This document shows, in pieces, positions 32,460 through 41,213 of a stretch of 64,000 nt of DNA (its first letter is position 1; each line of letters opens with the position of its first letter). This DNA is from an uncultured bacterium. Its GTDB lineage: Bacteria; Cyanobacteriota; Vampirovibrionia; Gastranaerophilales; Gastranaerophilaceae. The notes below the pieces were generated by a model. That model made no database searches. It was given only the letters and a program-made list of their open reading frames with translations, and was not told the origin of the DNA. Location: positions 1 through 64,000 of the forward strand of contig CAREDV010000001.1 of NCBI GenBank assembly GCA_948964545.1. The letters run 5' to 3'. A program made the position numbers and the translations under genes.

Positions 32460-34109
32460 ATGTTTGGAAAGCATTTAAAAATCGTTGAACAAATTGCCAT
32501 TGTATTTATGTTTGCTGTTGTAATCCCAATGTCTATAAGTGCGTTTGTTATCAACAACGTTAACCAGCAGGCAATGAGATACCAGCTTCGTGAAAGTGCT
32601 GTTTTGATTGCAAACATGGTATCTGATGAGATTGATTTTTTTAACAAAATTGTAAAAAGCAACCTTGAGCAGATAGGATATTCTTTAAAGAGTTATAAAA
32701 CTGAACAGGCAAAAAAAGATTATTTGAAATCTGTTGTAGAAAAGCTTCCCGACTGCGAAAAATTAGAGATTATTCAAGCATCAGAGTTAGAAAAGGTTGA
32801 AAAGATTAACAGAGTTGAGAAAAAGGCTGCTGTTCCTTTAAAGATTTCCGACACACAGTATCTTGTTGCAACTTATAAGCTTGATGCTGTGAGAGATGAG
32901 CTTTTTAAATCTTTGAAAGATGATAAAAGACAAATTTATGTACTTACAAATGACGGCAATTTGATTGCTGAACATAATTATACAGATAAGGCTTTTAAAA
33001 AGACAATTTCACTTTTACCGCAAAAACTTGAGAAAAATGAACCTGTAATTTTCGGTGATGTTAAAAACCAGCCGCTTGTATATGTTTCTCGTGATGAACC
33101 TAAAATTACAATTGTTGTAAATACGACCGAAAAAGTTACAAGAAAAGCCATTACAAATAACAGCTGGAAAATTCTGTTATCCTGCTTATTTGCTGCATTT
33201 GCGATTATTTTTGTCATCGGGCTATACACTTATTATCTATATATTAATATAAGACAGTTATTTAAAGGGATTATTGCGATTTCAAAAGGTAATTACGAAC
33301 GCCAGATAAGACTTTTGACAACAGCTTTTACTCCGCACGAAATTATTTTCCTTGCGTTTGAATTTAACCGTATGGCAACGGAAATTCATAAGTCTTATAT
33401 TCAATTAAAGAAAAATAACATTGAATTGAAACAGTTGAACGAATTTCGCTCAAACCTGATTGATACCGTAAGCCACGAACTGAGAACACCTTTAACAAGT
33501 ATTCAAGGCTATACATCACGTTTAATGCGTCAGGATATTGTAATTGATGAGGAAACCAAGCAAAAATCCTTGAGGGTAATAAAAGAACAGTCGGAACGTT
33601 TGAAACGTTTAATAGAGGATTTGCTGACTATTCCTGATATTGAGGGAATGCGTTTACGTGCAAATATCGAAGAAGTTTGGATTCCCGAGGTGCTTGAAGA
33701 AGCGCGTGTTTTAATCAAAAACAAAGAGCAAAAAGAAATTATCTTTAATATGAGTGAAGATTTTCCGCTTGTTCAGGCTGATAAAGACAGGTTATTACAG
33801 GTATTTGTGAACCTGCTTGAAAACGGTGCAAAATATTCATCCTCAAATATTGTGGTTGATACTGAAATTAAGGACAAAAAAGCTAAAATATTTTTCAAAA
33901 ATGACTGCGATGTTATTCCGCCTGCTAAACTCAAAAAACTCTTTGAAAAATTTATCCGCCTTGACGATAACACAACAAGAACCACACGCGGTACAGGTTT
34001 GGGATTATTTATCGTGAAAGGTTTGATTGAAGCAATGAACGGTGAGATTAAACTACATAGTGACGAAACTTGCGGGTTCTGTGCAGAAGTTACGTTGAGG
34101 CTGGCATGA
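32460..34109 (+). CDS. Membrane sensor histidine kinase
   Basis: A transmembrane helix at the N-terminus (IAIVFMFAVVIPMSISAFVI), an extracytoplasmic sensor of about 190 residues, a second helix (ILLSCLFAAFAIIFVIGLY), a HAMP region and the catalytic core follow in order. The H box is DTVSHELRTPLTSIQGY; the N box LLENGAKYSS and G box GTGLGLFIVKG bind ATP. It partners the preceding response regulator. The sensor part has no recognised ligand motif. The stop codon overlaps the tadA start (ATGA). Confidence 0.93.
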   Translation: MFGKHLKIVEQIAIVFMFAVVIPMSISAFVINNVNQQAMRYQLRESAVLIANMVSDEIDFFNKIVKSNLEQIGYSLKSYKTEQAKKDYLKSVVEKLPDCEKLEIIQASELEKVEKINRVEKKAAVPLKISDTQYLVATYKLDAVRDELFKSLKDDKRQIYVLTNDGNLIAEHNYTDKAFKKTISLLPQKLEKNEPVIFGDVKNQPLVYVSRDEPKITIVVNTTEKVTRKAITNNSWKILLSCLFAAFAIIFVIGLYTYYLYINIRQLFKGIIAISKGNYERQIRLLTTAFTPHEIIFLAFEFNRMATEIHKSYIQLKKNNIELKQLNEFRSNLIDTVSHELRTPLTSIQGYTSRLMRQDIVIDEETKQKSLRVIKEQSERLKRLIEDLLTIPDIEGMRLRANIEEVWIPEVLEEARVLIKNKEQKEIIFNMSEDFPLVQADKDRLLQVFVNLLENGAKYSSSNIVVDTEIKDKKAKIFFKNDCDVIPPAKLKKLFEKFIRLDDNTTRTTRGTGLGLFIVKGLIEAMNGEIKLHSDETCGFCAEVTLRLA

Positions 34110-34522
34110 AGCGTGTGATAGAAATTGCAAAACAGGCAGGCTCTGAAATTCCTGTCGGGGCGGTGATTGTAAAAGAGGGTGAAGTGATTGCATCAGCTTA
34201 TAACCGTAAAGAGGAACTGAATGATGTGACTGCGCATGCAGAAATTCTTGCAATCCGTGAAGCTTCAAAAAAACTCGGGCGCTGGCGCTTAGATGACTGT
34301 GAAATGTATGTTACGCTTGAACCCTGTCCTATGTGCGCTTGGGCGATTATAAATTCGCGTATAAAGACTGTATACTTCGGCTCTTATGATGTAAATTACG
34401 GTGCATTAGGCTCAAGCATAGACGTCAGAAAACTTGCTAATTCCAAAATGAAAGTTTACGGCGGGATTATGGAACAAGAATGTGATAAAATATTAAATGA
34501 ATATTTCAAGGAGTTAAGATGA
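34106..34522 (+). CDS. tadA: tRNA-specific adenosine deaminase TadA
   Basis: Deaminates adenosine 34 of tRNA-Arg to inosine. The zinc motifs are THAHAEI-like TAHAEILAIREA (with the catalytic Glu) and EPCPMCAWA. The start is taken at 34106, overlapping the kinase stop by 4 bases, giving 139 residues with the usual N-terminus (MKRVIEIAKQAGSEIPVGAV). It overlaps the next gene by 4 bases as well, so four genes in a row are translationally coupled. Confidence 0.94.
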   Translation: MKRVIEIAKQAGSEIPVGAVIVKEGEVIASAYNRKEELNDVTAHAEILAIREASKKLGRWRLDDCEMYVTLEPCPMCAWAIINSRIKTVYFGSYDVNYGALGSSIDVRKLANSKMKVYGGIMEQECDKILNEYFKELR

Positions 34523-35256
34523 TTACAAAGTTGGAAATTGATGCACTTGCCGAAAAATATGAAACAGTTGATTTTATAAAAGACGATCCTGTCCGCGTTC
34601 CGCATAGGTTCAACGATATAAAAGATATTGAACTTGCAGGATTTATTGCATCTCTTGTTGCTTATGGCAGACGTGATGTTTTTATCAAAAAACTTAATCA
34701 GCTTTTTGAAATTGCACACAATGAACCTTATAATTTTATAATGAACTTTGAACCAAAAATTCTCGGCGATTTTAATTATCGTTTTGGCAAACCCGATGAT
34801 TTTGCGCAGATTTTTAATATCTTGAAAAATCTTTATGAAAAAGACGGCGGACTTGAGGAGTTATTCAAATACGGATATGAGAATTCTGAAAATATGTTTA
34901 TCCCAGTGACGGATTATTTTTATTCACGTGCAAAGGATAAAGAAGCACTCGGATTTAAATTTATGATACCTGATGCAAATAAAGGCAGTGCAATGAAGCG
35001 TATGTGTATGTTTTTACGCTGGATGGTAAGAAAAGGCCCTGTGGATTTCGGGATTTGGGATTTTATGCCTGCATCTGATTTGTTAATCCCATTGGATACT
35101 CACGTAGCAAGACTTTCGCGTGAAATGGGTCTTTTGACACGCAATGCAAACGACTTTAAATCTGTTCTTGAGATAACGGAAAATCTGCGCAAATTCGACC
35201 CCGTTGACCCGATAAAATACGATTTTGCGTTATTTGGTTACGGAATTAACAATTAA
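34519..35256 (+). CDS. TIGR02757/DUF2400 family protein
   Basis: Matches the TIGR02757 family, small soluble proteins of unknown function found in Bacteroidetes, spirochaetes and others. Characteristic blocks are DPVRVPHRF, IELAGFIASLVAYGRRDVF, YRFGKPDDF, MCMFLRWMVRK, GIWDFMPASDLLIPLDTHV and YDFALFGYGI. The 245-residue length is typical. The pattern of His, Arg and Asp resembles a DNA glycosylase-like helical fold, but no activity is established. Confidence 0.85.
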   Translation: MITKLEIDALAEKYETVDFIKDDPVRVPHRFNDIKDIELAGFIASLVAYGRRDVFIKKLNQLFEIAHNEPYNFIMNFEPKILGDFNYRFGKPDDFAQIFNILKNLYEKDGGLEELFKYGYENSENMFIPVTDYFYSRAKDKEALGFKFMIPDANKGSAMKRMCMFLRWMVRKGPVDFGIWDFMPASDLLIPLDTHVARLSREMGLLTRNANDFKSVLEITENLRKFDPVDPIKYDFALFGYGINN

Positions 35257-36128
35257 CCCTCACCTAAATTTAATTTAGAGAATTGAACGATTTTGTTTTT
35301 ACCGCGTTTTTTAGCGTTATACAATGCGTGTTCTGCGTAGCGGATAATTGTATTTGCATCTTCTTCCGTATCTTGAATACATGGATAAGTTGAAATACCG
35401 CCTGAAATTGTAATCGGGTGTCTTTCTTCTTCACCAGCGGGGATGAATTCCATTTTTTCAATGTCACGTCTGAATCTTTCGGCAAACAAGAATGCGTTTT
35501 CTTCTGAAGTATTCGGAAGGATTAACAAAAATTCTTCATCGCCGTAACGTGTCAGGATATCTTCTTTTCTGATTAATTGTTTAAGTTTATCCGCGATTGA
35601 GCGTAAAAGTACATCGCCCCACTCATATCCGTAAATATCATTTACAACTTTGAAAAAGTCTAAGTCAAACAACAAGCAAGAAAGTTTGTTTCCGTAGCGT
35701 CTAGCACGTGAAATTTCCTGCTCAAGACGTTCCTGCATATATTTTCTGTTATGAAGCCCTGTAAGTTCATCAGTTGTAGAAACGATTTTCAACTTATCAC
35801 GTAATTCTTTGTATTTCAAAAGCGCATTTGCTCTGATTACAAGTTCCATATTATCAACAGGAGTTTTGATAAAATCAAAAAGCACAGCTCTTACTGTACA
35901 GCCTTTGAAAACATCACCAATAAACAATGTAGGCGCTTTGAATTTTGTTGTCATAAGAACATCTTTGATATTCGGAACACTTTCAATTACAACCAATCCT
36001 GGGTTTAGAGTTTCGTAATCTCTAAGGTTTTCGGCATTCTCAATTCTAACATTTGCATCTTCAATTTGAGCCAGTACATCAGCTAATTTTGATTCGTTTT
36101 TGTCCGTATAAACAACAATATTCTTCAT
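35253..36128 (-). CDS. GGDEF-domain protein with degenerate active site (GDEEF)
   Basis: The N-terminal 110 residues look like a diverged receiver domain without the usual Asp pocket. The C-terminal GGDEF domain is complete (DELTGLHNRKYMQERLEQEI, LFDLDFFKVVNDIYG), but the signature reads GDEEF rather than GGDEF or GGEEF, so the second Gly, which contacts GTP, is replaced by Asp. The product-inhibition motif RxxD (RKED) sits five residues upstream as normal. It may be a weak cyclase, a GTP-binding protein or a c-di-GMP receptor. GGAC precedes the ATG. Overlaps the convergent gene by 4 bases. Confidence 0.88.
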   Translation of the reverse strand: MKNIVVYTDKNESKLADVLAQIEDANVRIENAENLRDYETLNPGLVVIESVPNIKDVLMTTKFKAPTLFIGDVFKGCTVRAVLFDFIKTPVDNMELVIRANALLKYKELRDKLKIVSTTDELTGLHNRKYMQERLEQEISRARRYGNKLSCLLFDLDFFKVVNDIYGYEWGDVLLRSIADKLKQLIRKEDILTRYGDEEFLLILPNTSEENAFLFAERFRRDIEKMEFIPAGEEERHPITISGGISTYPCIQDTEEDANTIIRYAEHALYNAKKRGKNKIVQFSKLNLGEG

Positions 36129-36249
36129 TTTTCTGTCCTTAATTCTACTCTTCTTACTGCTAAATATATCATATTACGTTCATTTTATCAAGAGGTAAAT
36201 AAAATTTAATAAATCTGCGGGCTTTGTTTTTCTATGCTAAAATTAAGTT

Positions 36250-36771
36250 ATGTTCAGCATAAAAATCAAACCTATGGAAAAATCCGATATAGATGCCGTA
36301 ATCGCACTTGAAGAACAGGCTTACGGCCAGCATCACTGGTCAAAAGAATCTTTTTTGGGCGAGTTGTCAAATGATCTGGCAAGTTATTTCAGTGTCTTTA
36401 ACGAAAACGGAGAGCTCGTTGCATATTGCGGGTGCTGGAAAATTTTAGAAGAAGCGCATATTACAACAATTGCTGTTCTGCCTGAATACAGGCGCAAACA
36501 TATTGCAGAAGTGCTTTTAAAAACGATTATTGACGAGTGTTACAGGGATATGGTTAAGTTTATAACACTTGAAGTTCGTGTGAGCAATCTGCCAGCAAAA
36601 GGTTTGTATGAAAAATACGGGTTCAAGTCACTGGGAACACGTAAAGGATATTATCAGGATAATAATGAAGATGCCCTGATTATGTGGACAGAAAATATTT
36701 TTTACGATAAATTTAAATCGTTATTTGAAGCAAATATTAAAAACTTGAACGGGAAAATAAATATTTTATGA
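36250..36771 (+). CDS. rimI: GNAT N-acetyltransferase, RimI-like
   Basis: Acetylates the N-terminal alanine of ribosomal protein S18 in the RimI family. The CoA-binding motif is ITTIAVLPEYRRKHIAEVLL (Q/RxxGxA-like), followed by ITLEVRVSNLPAKGLYEKYGF and the typical ALIM end. The product has 173 residues, with a C-terminal 20-residue extension. TAAAAT (36238-36243), with an extended TG, ends six bases before the ATG, so the transcript is leaderless. It overlaps bioY by 4 bases. Confidence 0.87.
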   Translation: MFSIKIKPMEKSDIDAVIALEEQAYGQHHWSKESFLGELSNDLASYFSVFNENGELVAYCGCWKILEEAHITTIAVLPEYRRKHIAEVLLKTIIDECYRDMVKFITLEVRVSNLPAKGLYEKYGFKSLGTRKGYYQDNNEDALIMWTENIFYDKFKSLFEANIKNLNGKINIL

Positions 36772-37409
36772 CAGTTAAATTGATAAAAAAAGAAATAGAG
36801 GGTATAAGATTGTCTTTCGGCAGTATATTGCTTGTTTTATGCTGTACGTTTCTTCTTATACTTGCGACTTTTGTTCAGCTCGATATAAGTCATTTTATTG
36901 TTCCAAAAGGTTTGTTTGACGGAGCTGATTTAGGGTTTAAAGATTTTATTCATACTTATAAATTTATTCCGCAGATTCCTGTTGTAATGTTTACGGGTGC
37001 GTTTTTGGGCAGAAAATACGGGATTATAAGTATTCTTTTATATATTCTGCTCGGACTTATTGCAATTCCTGTTTTTGCACTTGGCGGCGGCCCTAAATAT
37101 ATTCTTGAATATGGTTTTGGCTATATTGTGGCTTATATTCCCGCTGTGTTTTTTGCAGGTTCGATTTTAAAAAGCGGGTTTTCAAATAAAAATATCTTAA
37201 AAGCCGTGATTGTCGGGGTTTTGACAATTCATCTTATCGGTGTTTTATATATGCTTTTTATTGCAGGTATAAAACATGAGGGCTGGGCGTTTATGAGCGG
37301 TTGGATTTGCGCACAAAGCGGTGTTAAGATAATTTATGATATGGTTTTCAGCTTTGCACTTTTGTTTCTGGCAAGGTATGCAAAAATTATATTATGGTTC
37401 TTCATGTAA
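36768..37409 (+). CDS. bioY: Biotin transporter substrate-binding subunit BioY
   Basis: The S component of an ECF vitamin transporter. Six hydrophobic segments are seen, with BioY-like blocks: FTGAFLGRKYGIISILLYIL, IPVFALGGG and YIVAYIPAVFFAGSI. The length of 213 residues is usual. No ECF ATPase or EcfT gene lies nearby, so it works alone or with shared ECF components. The start overlaps rimI by 4 bases. Confidence 0.87.
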   Translation: MTVKLIKKEIEGIRLSFGSILLVLCCTFLLILATFVQLDISHFIVPKGLFDGADLGFKDFIHTYKFIPQIPVVMFTGAFLGRKYGIISILLYILLGLIAIPVFALGGGPKYILEYGFGYIVAYIPAVFFAGSILKSGFSNKNILKAVIVGVLTIHLIGVLYMLFIAGIKHEGWAFMSGWICAQSGVKIIYDMVFSFALLFLARYAKIILWFFM

Positions 37410-37425
37410 GTGCTGCGTATAAGTT

Positions 37426-38370
37426 TCAATTACAAAAGCATGCCGAAAAGTGGTTTATGCCGACATTATCCAGCGGGGGAACTTTTTGAGTGCACACATC
37501 CATACATTTTTCACAGCGCGGGTGAAAACGGCATCCTGAAATGTTTTGCATAATCGTCGGAGGCTGACCCTGAATTGTTTGCAGTCTTTCGCTTTGAGCT
37601 GACGGCAGGGAGCGCAAAAGAGCATTTGAATACGGATGATTAGGGTTTGCAAAAAACTCTTTTGATGGAGCGGTTTCGACAATTCTGCCCGCATACATCA
37701 CGGATGTATAATCAGAGTTTTCGCCAACAAGTGCCAAATCGTGTGTAATCAACAAAATTGAAGTTTGTTTGGTTCTTTTAATCTCATCAAGCAGGTTCAT
37801 AATTTGTGCTTGAATTGTTACATCTAACGCTGTTGTCGGCTCATCCGCGATAAGAACTTCCGCATCACATGCAAGTGCCATTGCGATAATTGCGCGCTGT
37901 TTCATTCCGCCAGAAAATTCATGCGGATATGCTTTCATACGTTCGCGTGCACAGGGAATTTGTACGGCATCAAGTGCTTCTACGGCTTTTTTATATGCTT
38001 CATCACCTTTGAGGTTATGGTGAATTTTTAAAACTTCCAAAAGCTGGTTTCCGACAGTATAAAGAGGGTTTAAAGATGTCATCGGGTCTTGCGGAATAAG
38101 CGCAATTTTACTTCCGCGGATATCACGCAAATTCTTTTTAGTCAAAAGATTTTCTCCTTTAAAAAGAATTTGTCCGTCTGTAATCTTTGCGGTTTTGGGC
38201 AGTAATTGCAGAATACTCATTGCGCTGATTGTTTTTCCGCATCCTGATTCCCCTACAAGTGCGTGCATTTTTCCTTTTTCAAGTGAAAAAGATACATCAA
38301 AAAGTGCCTGGCGGAATCCGCATTCGCAATTAAAACCAAGATTTAAGTTTTTAACCTCTAAAATAGCCAT
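37426..38370 (-). CDS. Dipeptide/oligopeptide ABC transporter ATP-binding protein (DppD/OppD type)
   Basis: The Walker A GESGCGKT, Q-loop IPQDPMTSLNP, signature FSGGMKQR, Walker B VLIADEPTTALD and H-loop LITHDLALV are intact. The C-terminal oligo_HPY domain (NHPYSNALLRSLPS) with the Cys pattern CRFHPRCEKC is the mark of peptide and nickel importers. The ATG at 38370 is used: TATTAT (38377-38382) ends six bases before it. It gives 314 residues. Permease and binding-protein genes are not in the window, an orphan arrangement. Confidence 0.92.
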   Translation of the reverse strand: MAILEVKNLNLGFNCECGFRQALFDVSFSLEKGKMHALVGESGCGKTISAMSILQLLPKTAKITDGQILFKGENLLTKKNLRDIRGSKIALIPQDPMTSLNPLYTVGNQLLEVLKIHHNLKGDEAYKKAVEALDAVQIPCARERMKAYPHEFSGGMKQRAIIAMALACDAEVLIADEPTTALDVTIQAQIMNLLDEIKRTKQTSILLITHDLALVGENSDYTSVMYAGRIVETAPSKEFFANPNHPYSNALLRSLPSAQSERLQTIQGQPPTIMQNISGCRFHPRCEKCMDVCTQKVPPLDNVGINHFSACFCN

Positions 38371-38527
38371 AATCCTATAATACACTATATTTTTCCATAT
38401 GTGAATAGTACGGTTAGATGCTTTTTGTTACAAAATGTTAAGAAGTAAGGGGCAAATCATGCAATTTTTCCATACGAAAATTTTTTACATATGTACAGGG
38501 GAAAAAATCATCCGATATTTAAAAAAT

Positions 38528-38597
38528 ATCAAAATAGGCGATTTAGAAAGTGACACCAAATTTTAATAAGTCACTGAATAAGCCGTCCAAGGATGAA
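38528..38597. repeat. Structured intergenic repeat, single copy
   Basis: AATAGGCGATT (about 38532), AGTGAC, a loop with TTTAATAAG, GTCACT and AATAAGCCGTCCAAGG follow in order. AGTGAC pairs with GTCACT and GGC with GCC, the same fold as at 30084-30200, where the inner stem is TATAAG/CTTATA. The rest of the gap 38371-38626 shows only AT-rich DNA and a probable promoter. Confidence 0.55.
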
Positions 38598-38626
38598 AAA
38601 ACGAGAATATTTTGAAAGGGGACATT

Positions 38627-40456
38627 ATGGGATTGGATTTTGATCCGACTAAGTATGGCATGAAAGATTATGCTGCAGAATTTGGAAAAAAATGTAATGA
38701 ACAAAACGCTTATAATCGCGGACGTATGGACGCACTGGGTATTACAGTACCCATTGGTAAAGAAAACCAAAAAGCTGTACCAGCTGATGAAGCACCTGCA
38801 AATGAAGTAGCAAGTGATTTAGGCGCAAGTTTCAATACAAAAGCTGCTCAGCAGTTAGATGCAAATACAGAAGTCAAGGCTGATGTACCTGTTGATGGTG
38901 CAGAAGATGCTGCAAAAACTAAAGAAGTTAAAGAAGAAACACCTCAACAGCCCGCAAAAGTTGAACTTCCAACTGTTGAACAGGTTGAAGAACAGATTAT
39001 GTTTGAAGGTGATGAGCCGCAATTAAAGACTCCAAGAACATTACATACTGAACAAGGACGTACTGACGCTATAGCTAAAGCTAAAAAAGATTTTATGGCT
39101 AATGGCAGAGAAGACGGAACTGCAGTTACTGAAGAAAAAGAAGCTCAAAGACTGGCAGAAGAATATGTAAGAGACGCTGCATATGAAGAAGGCATTTTCT
39201 CTACAAGAACTGTACTGACTAAAGATGAGCAAAAAGCAGCTAAAAAAGAATATAAGCAGGCTAAAAAAGATTATTATGATGATTTAAGAGCACAAGGTGT
39301 CGGAAGACGCGAAGCAAGAAGACGTACTAATGAGTGGGCACAGGCAAATCTTGTTCATGTTGAACGTCTAAAAAACAAAGAAGCGCTTGCATATGTACAA
39401 AACCCTGAAAATGGATTCTTGAATGATGATGGCACTTTAAATCAGGCAAAATATAAACAATTTGTTATTGGTTTGATGAACGAACATACAAAACCTGGTG
39501 AAGCATTAAATCATTACCAATCATTAAAGGAACGCCGCGATTCTGCAGCAAGATTACATATGAGCGATGATGCAGTGGCTGATATGGTTCACAGGGCAAG
39601 TGATGACAAAGACTACAATGGTAATGGCAGAAACTGGGAAAAAGATTATACTGAAGTTAAACAAATAGCTATTATAGGCGGTGCAACAGCAGTTGTGGCA
39701 ACAGCGGGTGCATTGGCTATACCTGCAGTTAGTGTTGGCGCAGGAGCAGGAGCAAGCGCTGGTGCAGTTGCGGGTGGTGCAGCTGGCGGTGCAGGCGCTG
39801 GCGCAGGAGCAGCAGCAGGTGCTGGAGCAACAGTCAGCGGACTTGGTGCTCTTGCAGGCGTCCCTGTAGCAGTCGGTGGTGCTTGGTTTAAAAACCTGTT
39901 TAGAGATAACGGCGGACCTGAAAAAGAAGTTTACGCACCTGGTAAACCGAAACCGGTGCCACCAACTCCTCCAACCCCACCAACTCCTCCGACACCTCCG
40001 GTAGAACCTCCATGTCCTGAAGAAAGATGGGAATCTGATTATTGCGACCATACAGTTAAACGTGGTGATGATTGGACAAGAGTTGTGTTAGGCAAAGTTG
40101 AGACTATTAATGGTAAAAAACCTCAAGGAAAAGTTTTAAAAGCTTATGTACACGCAATGAAACTAAAACATGGTATTACAAATTTCGGATTAAATACTTT
40201 CCCGAAAGTTGGTGAAAATGTAAGATTATACAGTGATTTTGCAGACTTGCTGGCAGATGAAGAATTAGTTAGAAGATATCCTGAATTGCTTTTATTGAAA
40301 GATGCTGAGATTGAACTTGATTGTGACGGCACAGTTATTTCAGGAAAAACTACAGGAAAACCGAGAACTAAATATACACCGTTCGGCGGTGCAATTACAG
40401 CTCCGGCAAGATACAAACAAGATTGTCACGATAATGTACCGGTTTTGGTCAAATAA
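38627..40456 (+). CDS. Large repeat-rich protein with Gly/Ala membrane segment and LysM-like end (609 aa)
   Basis: Residues 1-170 are charged and probably disordered; 170-350 form Lys/Glu/Arg helices (KKEYKQAKKDYYDDLRAQGV). Around 350-430 lies a long Gly/Ala-rich hydrophobic stretch (AGAGASAGAVAGGAAGGAGA) that could cross a membrane like glycine-zipper proteins. A threonine/proline linker (PPTPPTPPTPPTPP) leads to a C-terminal domain whose opening (HTVKRGDDWTRVVLGK) resembles LysM. AAGGGG precedes the ATG, preferred over a TTG at 38612. There is no signal peptide. It may be an envelope or peptidoglycan-binding protein; not assigned to a family. Confidence 0.7.
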   Translation: MGLDFDPTKYGMKDYAAEFGKKCNEQNAYNRGRMDALGITVPIGKENQKAVPADEAPANEVASDLGASFNTKAAQQLDANTEVKADVPVDGAEDAAKTKEVKEETPQQPAKVELPTVEQVEEQIMFEGDEPQLKTPRTLHTEQGRTDAIAKAKKDFMANGREDGTAVTEEKEAQRLAEEYVRDAAYEEGIFSTRTVLTKDEQKAAKKEYKQAKKDYYDDLRAQGVGRREARRRTNEWAQANLVHVERLKNKEALAYVQNPENGFLNDDGTLNQAKYKQFVIGLMNEHTKPGEALNHYQSLKERRDSAARLHMSDDAVADMVHRASDDKDYNGNGRNWEKDYTEVKQIAIIGGATAVVATAGALAIPAVSVGAGAGASAGAVAGGAAGGAGAGAGAAAGAGATVSGLGALAGVPVAVGGAWFKNLFRDNGGPEKEVYAPGKPKPVPPTPPTPPTPPTPPVEPPCPEERWESDYCDHTVKRGDDWTRVVLGKVETINGKKPQGKVLKAYVHAMKLKHGITNFGLNTFPKVGENVRLYSDFADLLADEELVRRYPELLLLKDAEIELDCDGTVISGKTTGKPRTKYTPFGGAITAPARYKQDCHDNVPVLVK

Positions 40457-41213
40457 CAGTTATACCAAAAGGAATAGCTCTAAGGTTATTGGATATCCAA
40501 TAACCTTTTTGCTTTTTGAATTCATCATTAATCATAAAATAAGTTGAGCCTGATCCTGACATCATTGATTGCGGGTACAGGTTTTTTATTGTCTGTAATT
40601 CTTGATAATCATCAATTACAGCCCATTCCAAGTCGTTTGCAAAATCGCTTTTCCCCTGTTTTGCCGAAAATTTTGTATAAGCTTCTTTTGCACTTATTCC
40701 AAGGTTTTGCGGCTTAATTAATGATACATTAAATTCCTCAAATTCAAGCGGCTTAAGAATTTCTCCTCTGCCTGAAGTCATCTGCCGTCCGCCTTCTAAG
40801 CAAAAATTAAGGTCAGAACCCAGTTTTGCACAAAGGTTATGAAGTTCATTACGTGTTAAAGGCTGTACCAGAAGTTCGTTAAGCCCGAAAAGTGTTCCTG
40901 CGCAATCCGTGCTTCCGCCTGCCAAGCCCGCTGAAACAGGGATATTTTTTTCTATATAAATTTCAACTCTGTGAGGTTTCATCGGAAACAATTTGACAGC
41001 TTTATAAACAAGATTTTTTTCGTTATAAGGGATTTCTGTGCTGTTTCCTGACAAAATAATTTCAGTTTTTTCGGCAGGTTCTGCTTTTATGGTCAAATAA
41101 TCATAAAGGCTTATGGTCTGCATTATGCTTTCAATATTATGAAACCCGTCAGGGCGTTTGCCTGTAACCTTTAAGGTCAGATTGATTTTTGCAGGACACT
41201 GTACCTTAATCAT
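40449..41213 (-). CDS. ispE: 4-diphosphocytidyl-2-C-methyl-D-erythritol kinase
   Basis: A GHMP kinase of the MEP isoprenoid pathway. Blocks are CPAKINLTLKVTGKRPDGFHNIES, the glycine-rich ATP loop NIPVSAGLAGGSTDCAGTL, GRGEI and the C-terminal SGSGSTYFMI. The ATG at 41213 overlaps the rsmA stop by 8 bases and is preceded by CGGAG; it gives 254 residues. Together with dxr at 62020 it shows the MEP pathway. The end overlaps the convergent gene at 38627 by 8 bases. Confidence 0.94.
   Translation of the reverse strand: MIKVQCPAKINLTLKVTGKRPDGFHNIESIMQTISLYDYLTIKAEPAEKTEIILSGNSTEIPYNEKNLVYKAVKLFPMKPHRVEIYIEKNIPVSAGLAGGSTDCAGTLFGLNELLVQPLTRNELHNLCAKLGSDLNFCLEGGRQMTSGRGEILKPLEFEEFNVSLIKPQNLGISAKEAYTKFSAKQGKSDFANDLEWAVIDDYQELQTIKNLYPQSMMSGSGSTYFMINDEFKKQKGYWISNNLRAIPFGITVI

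Noticed and set aside
39554..40051. A 165-codon cysteine- and serine-rich ORF on the minus strand
   Set aside because: It is the antisense shadow of the Gly/Ala-rich and Thr/Pro-rich region of the 38627-40456 gene; low-complexity codons create the long open frame.
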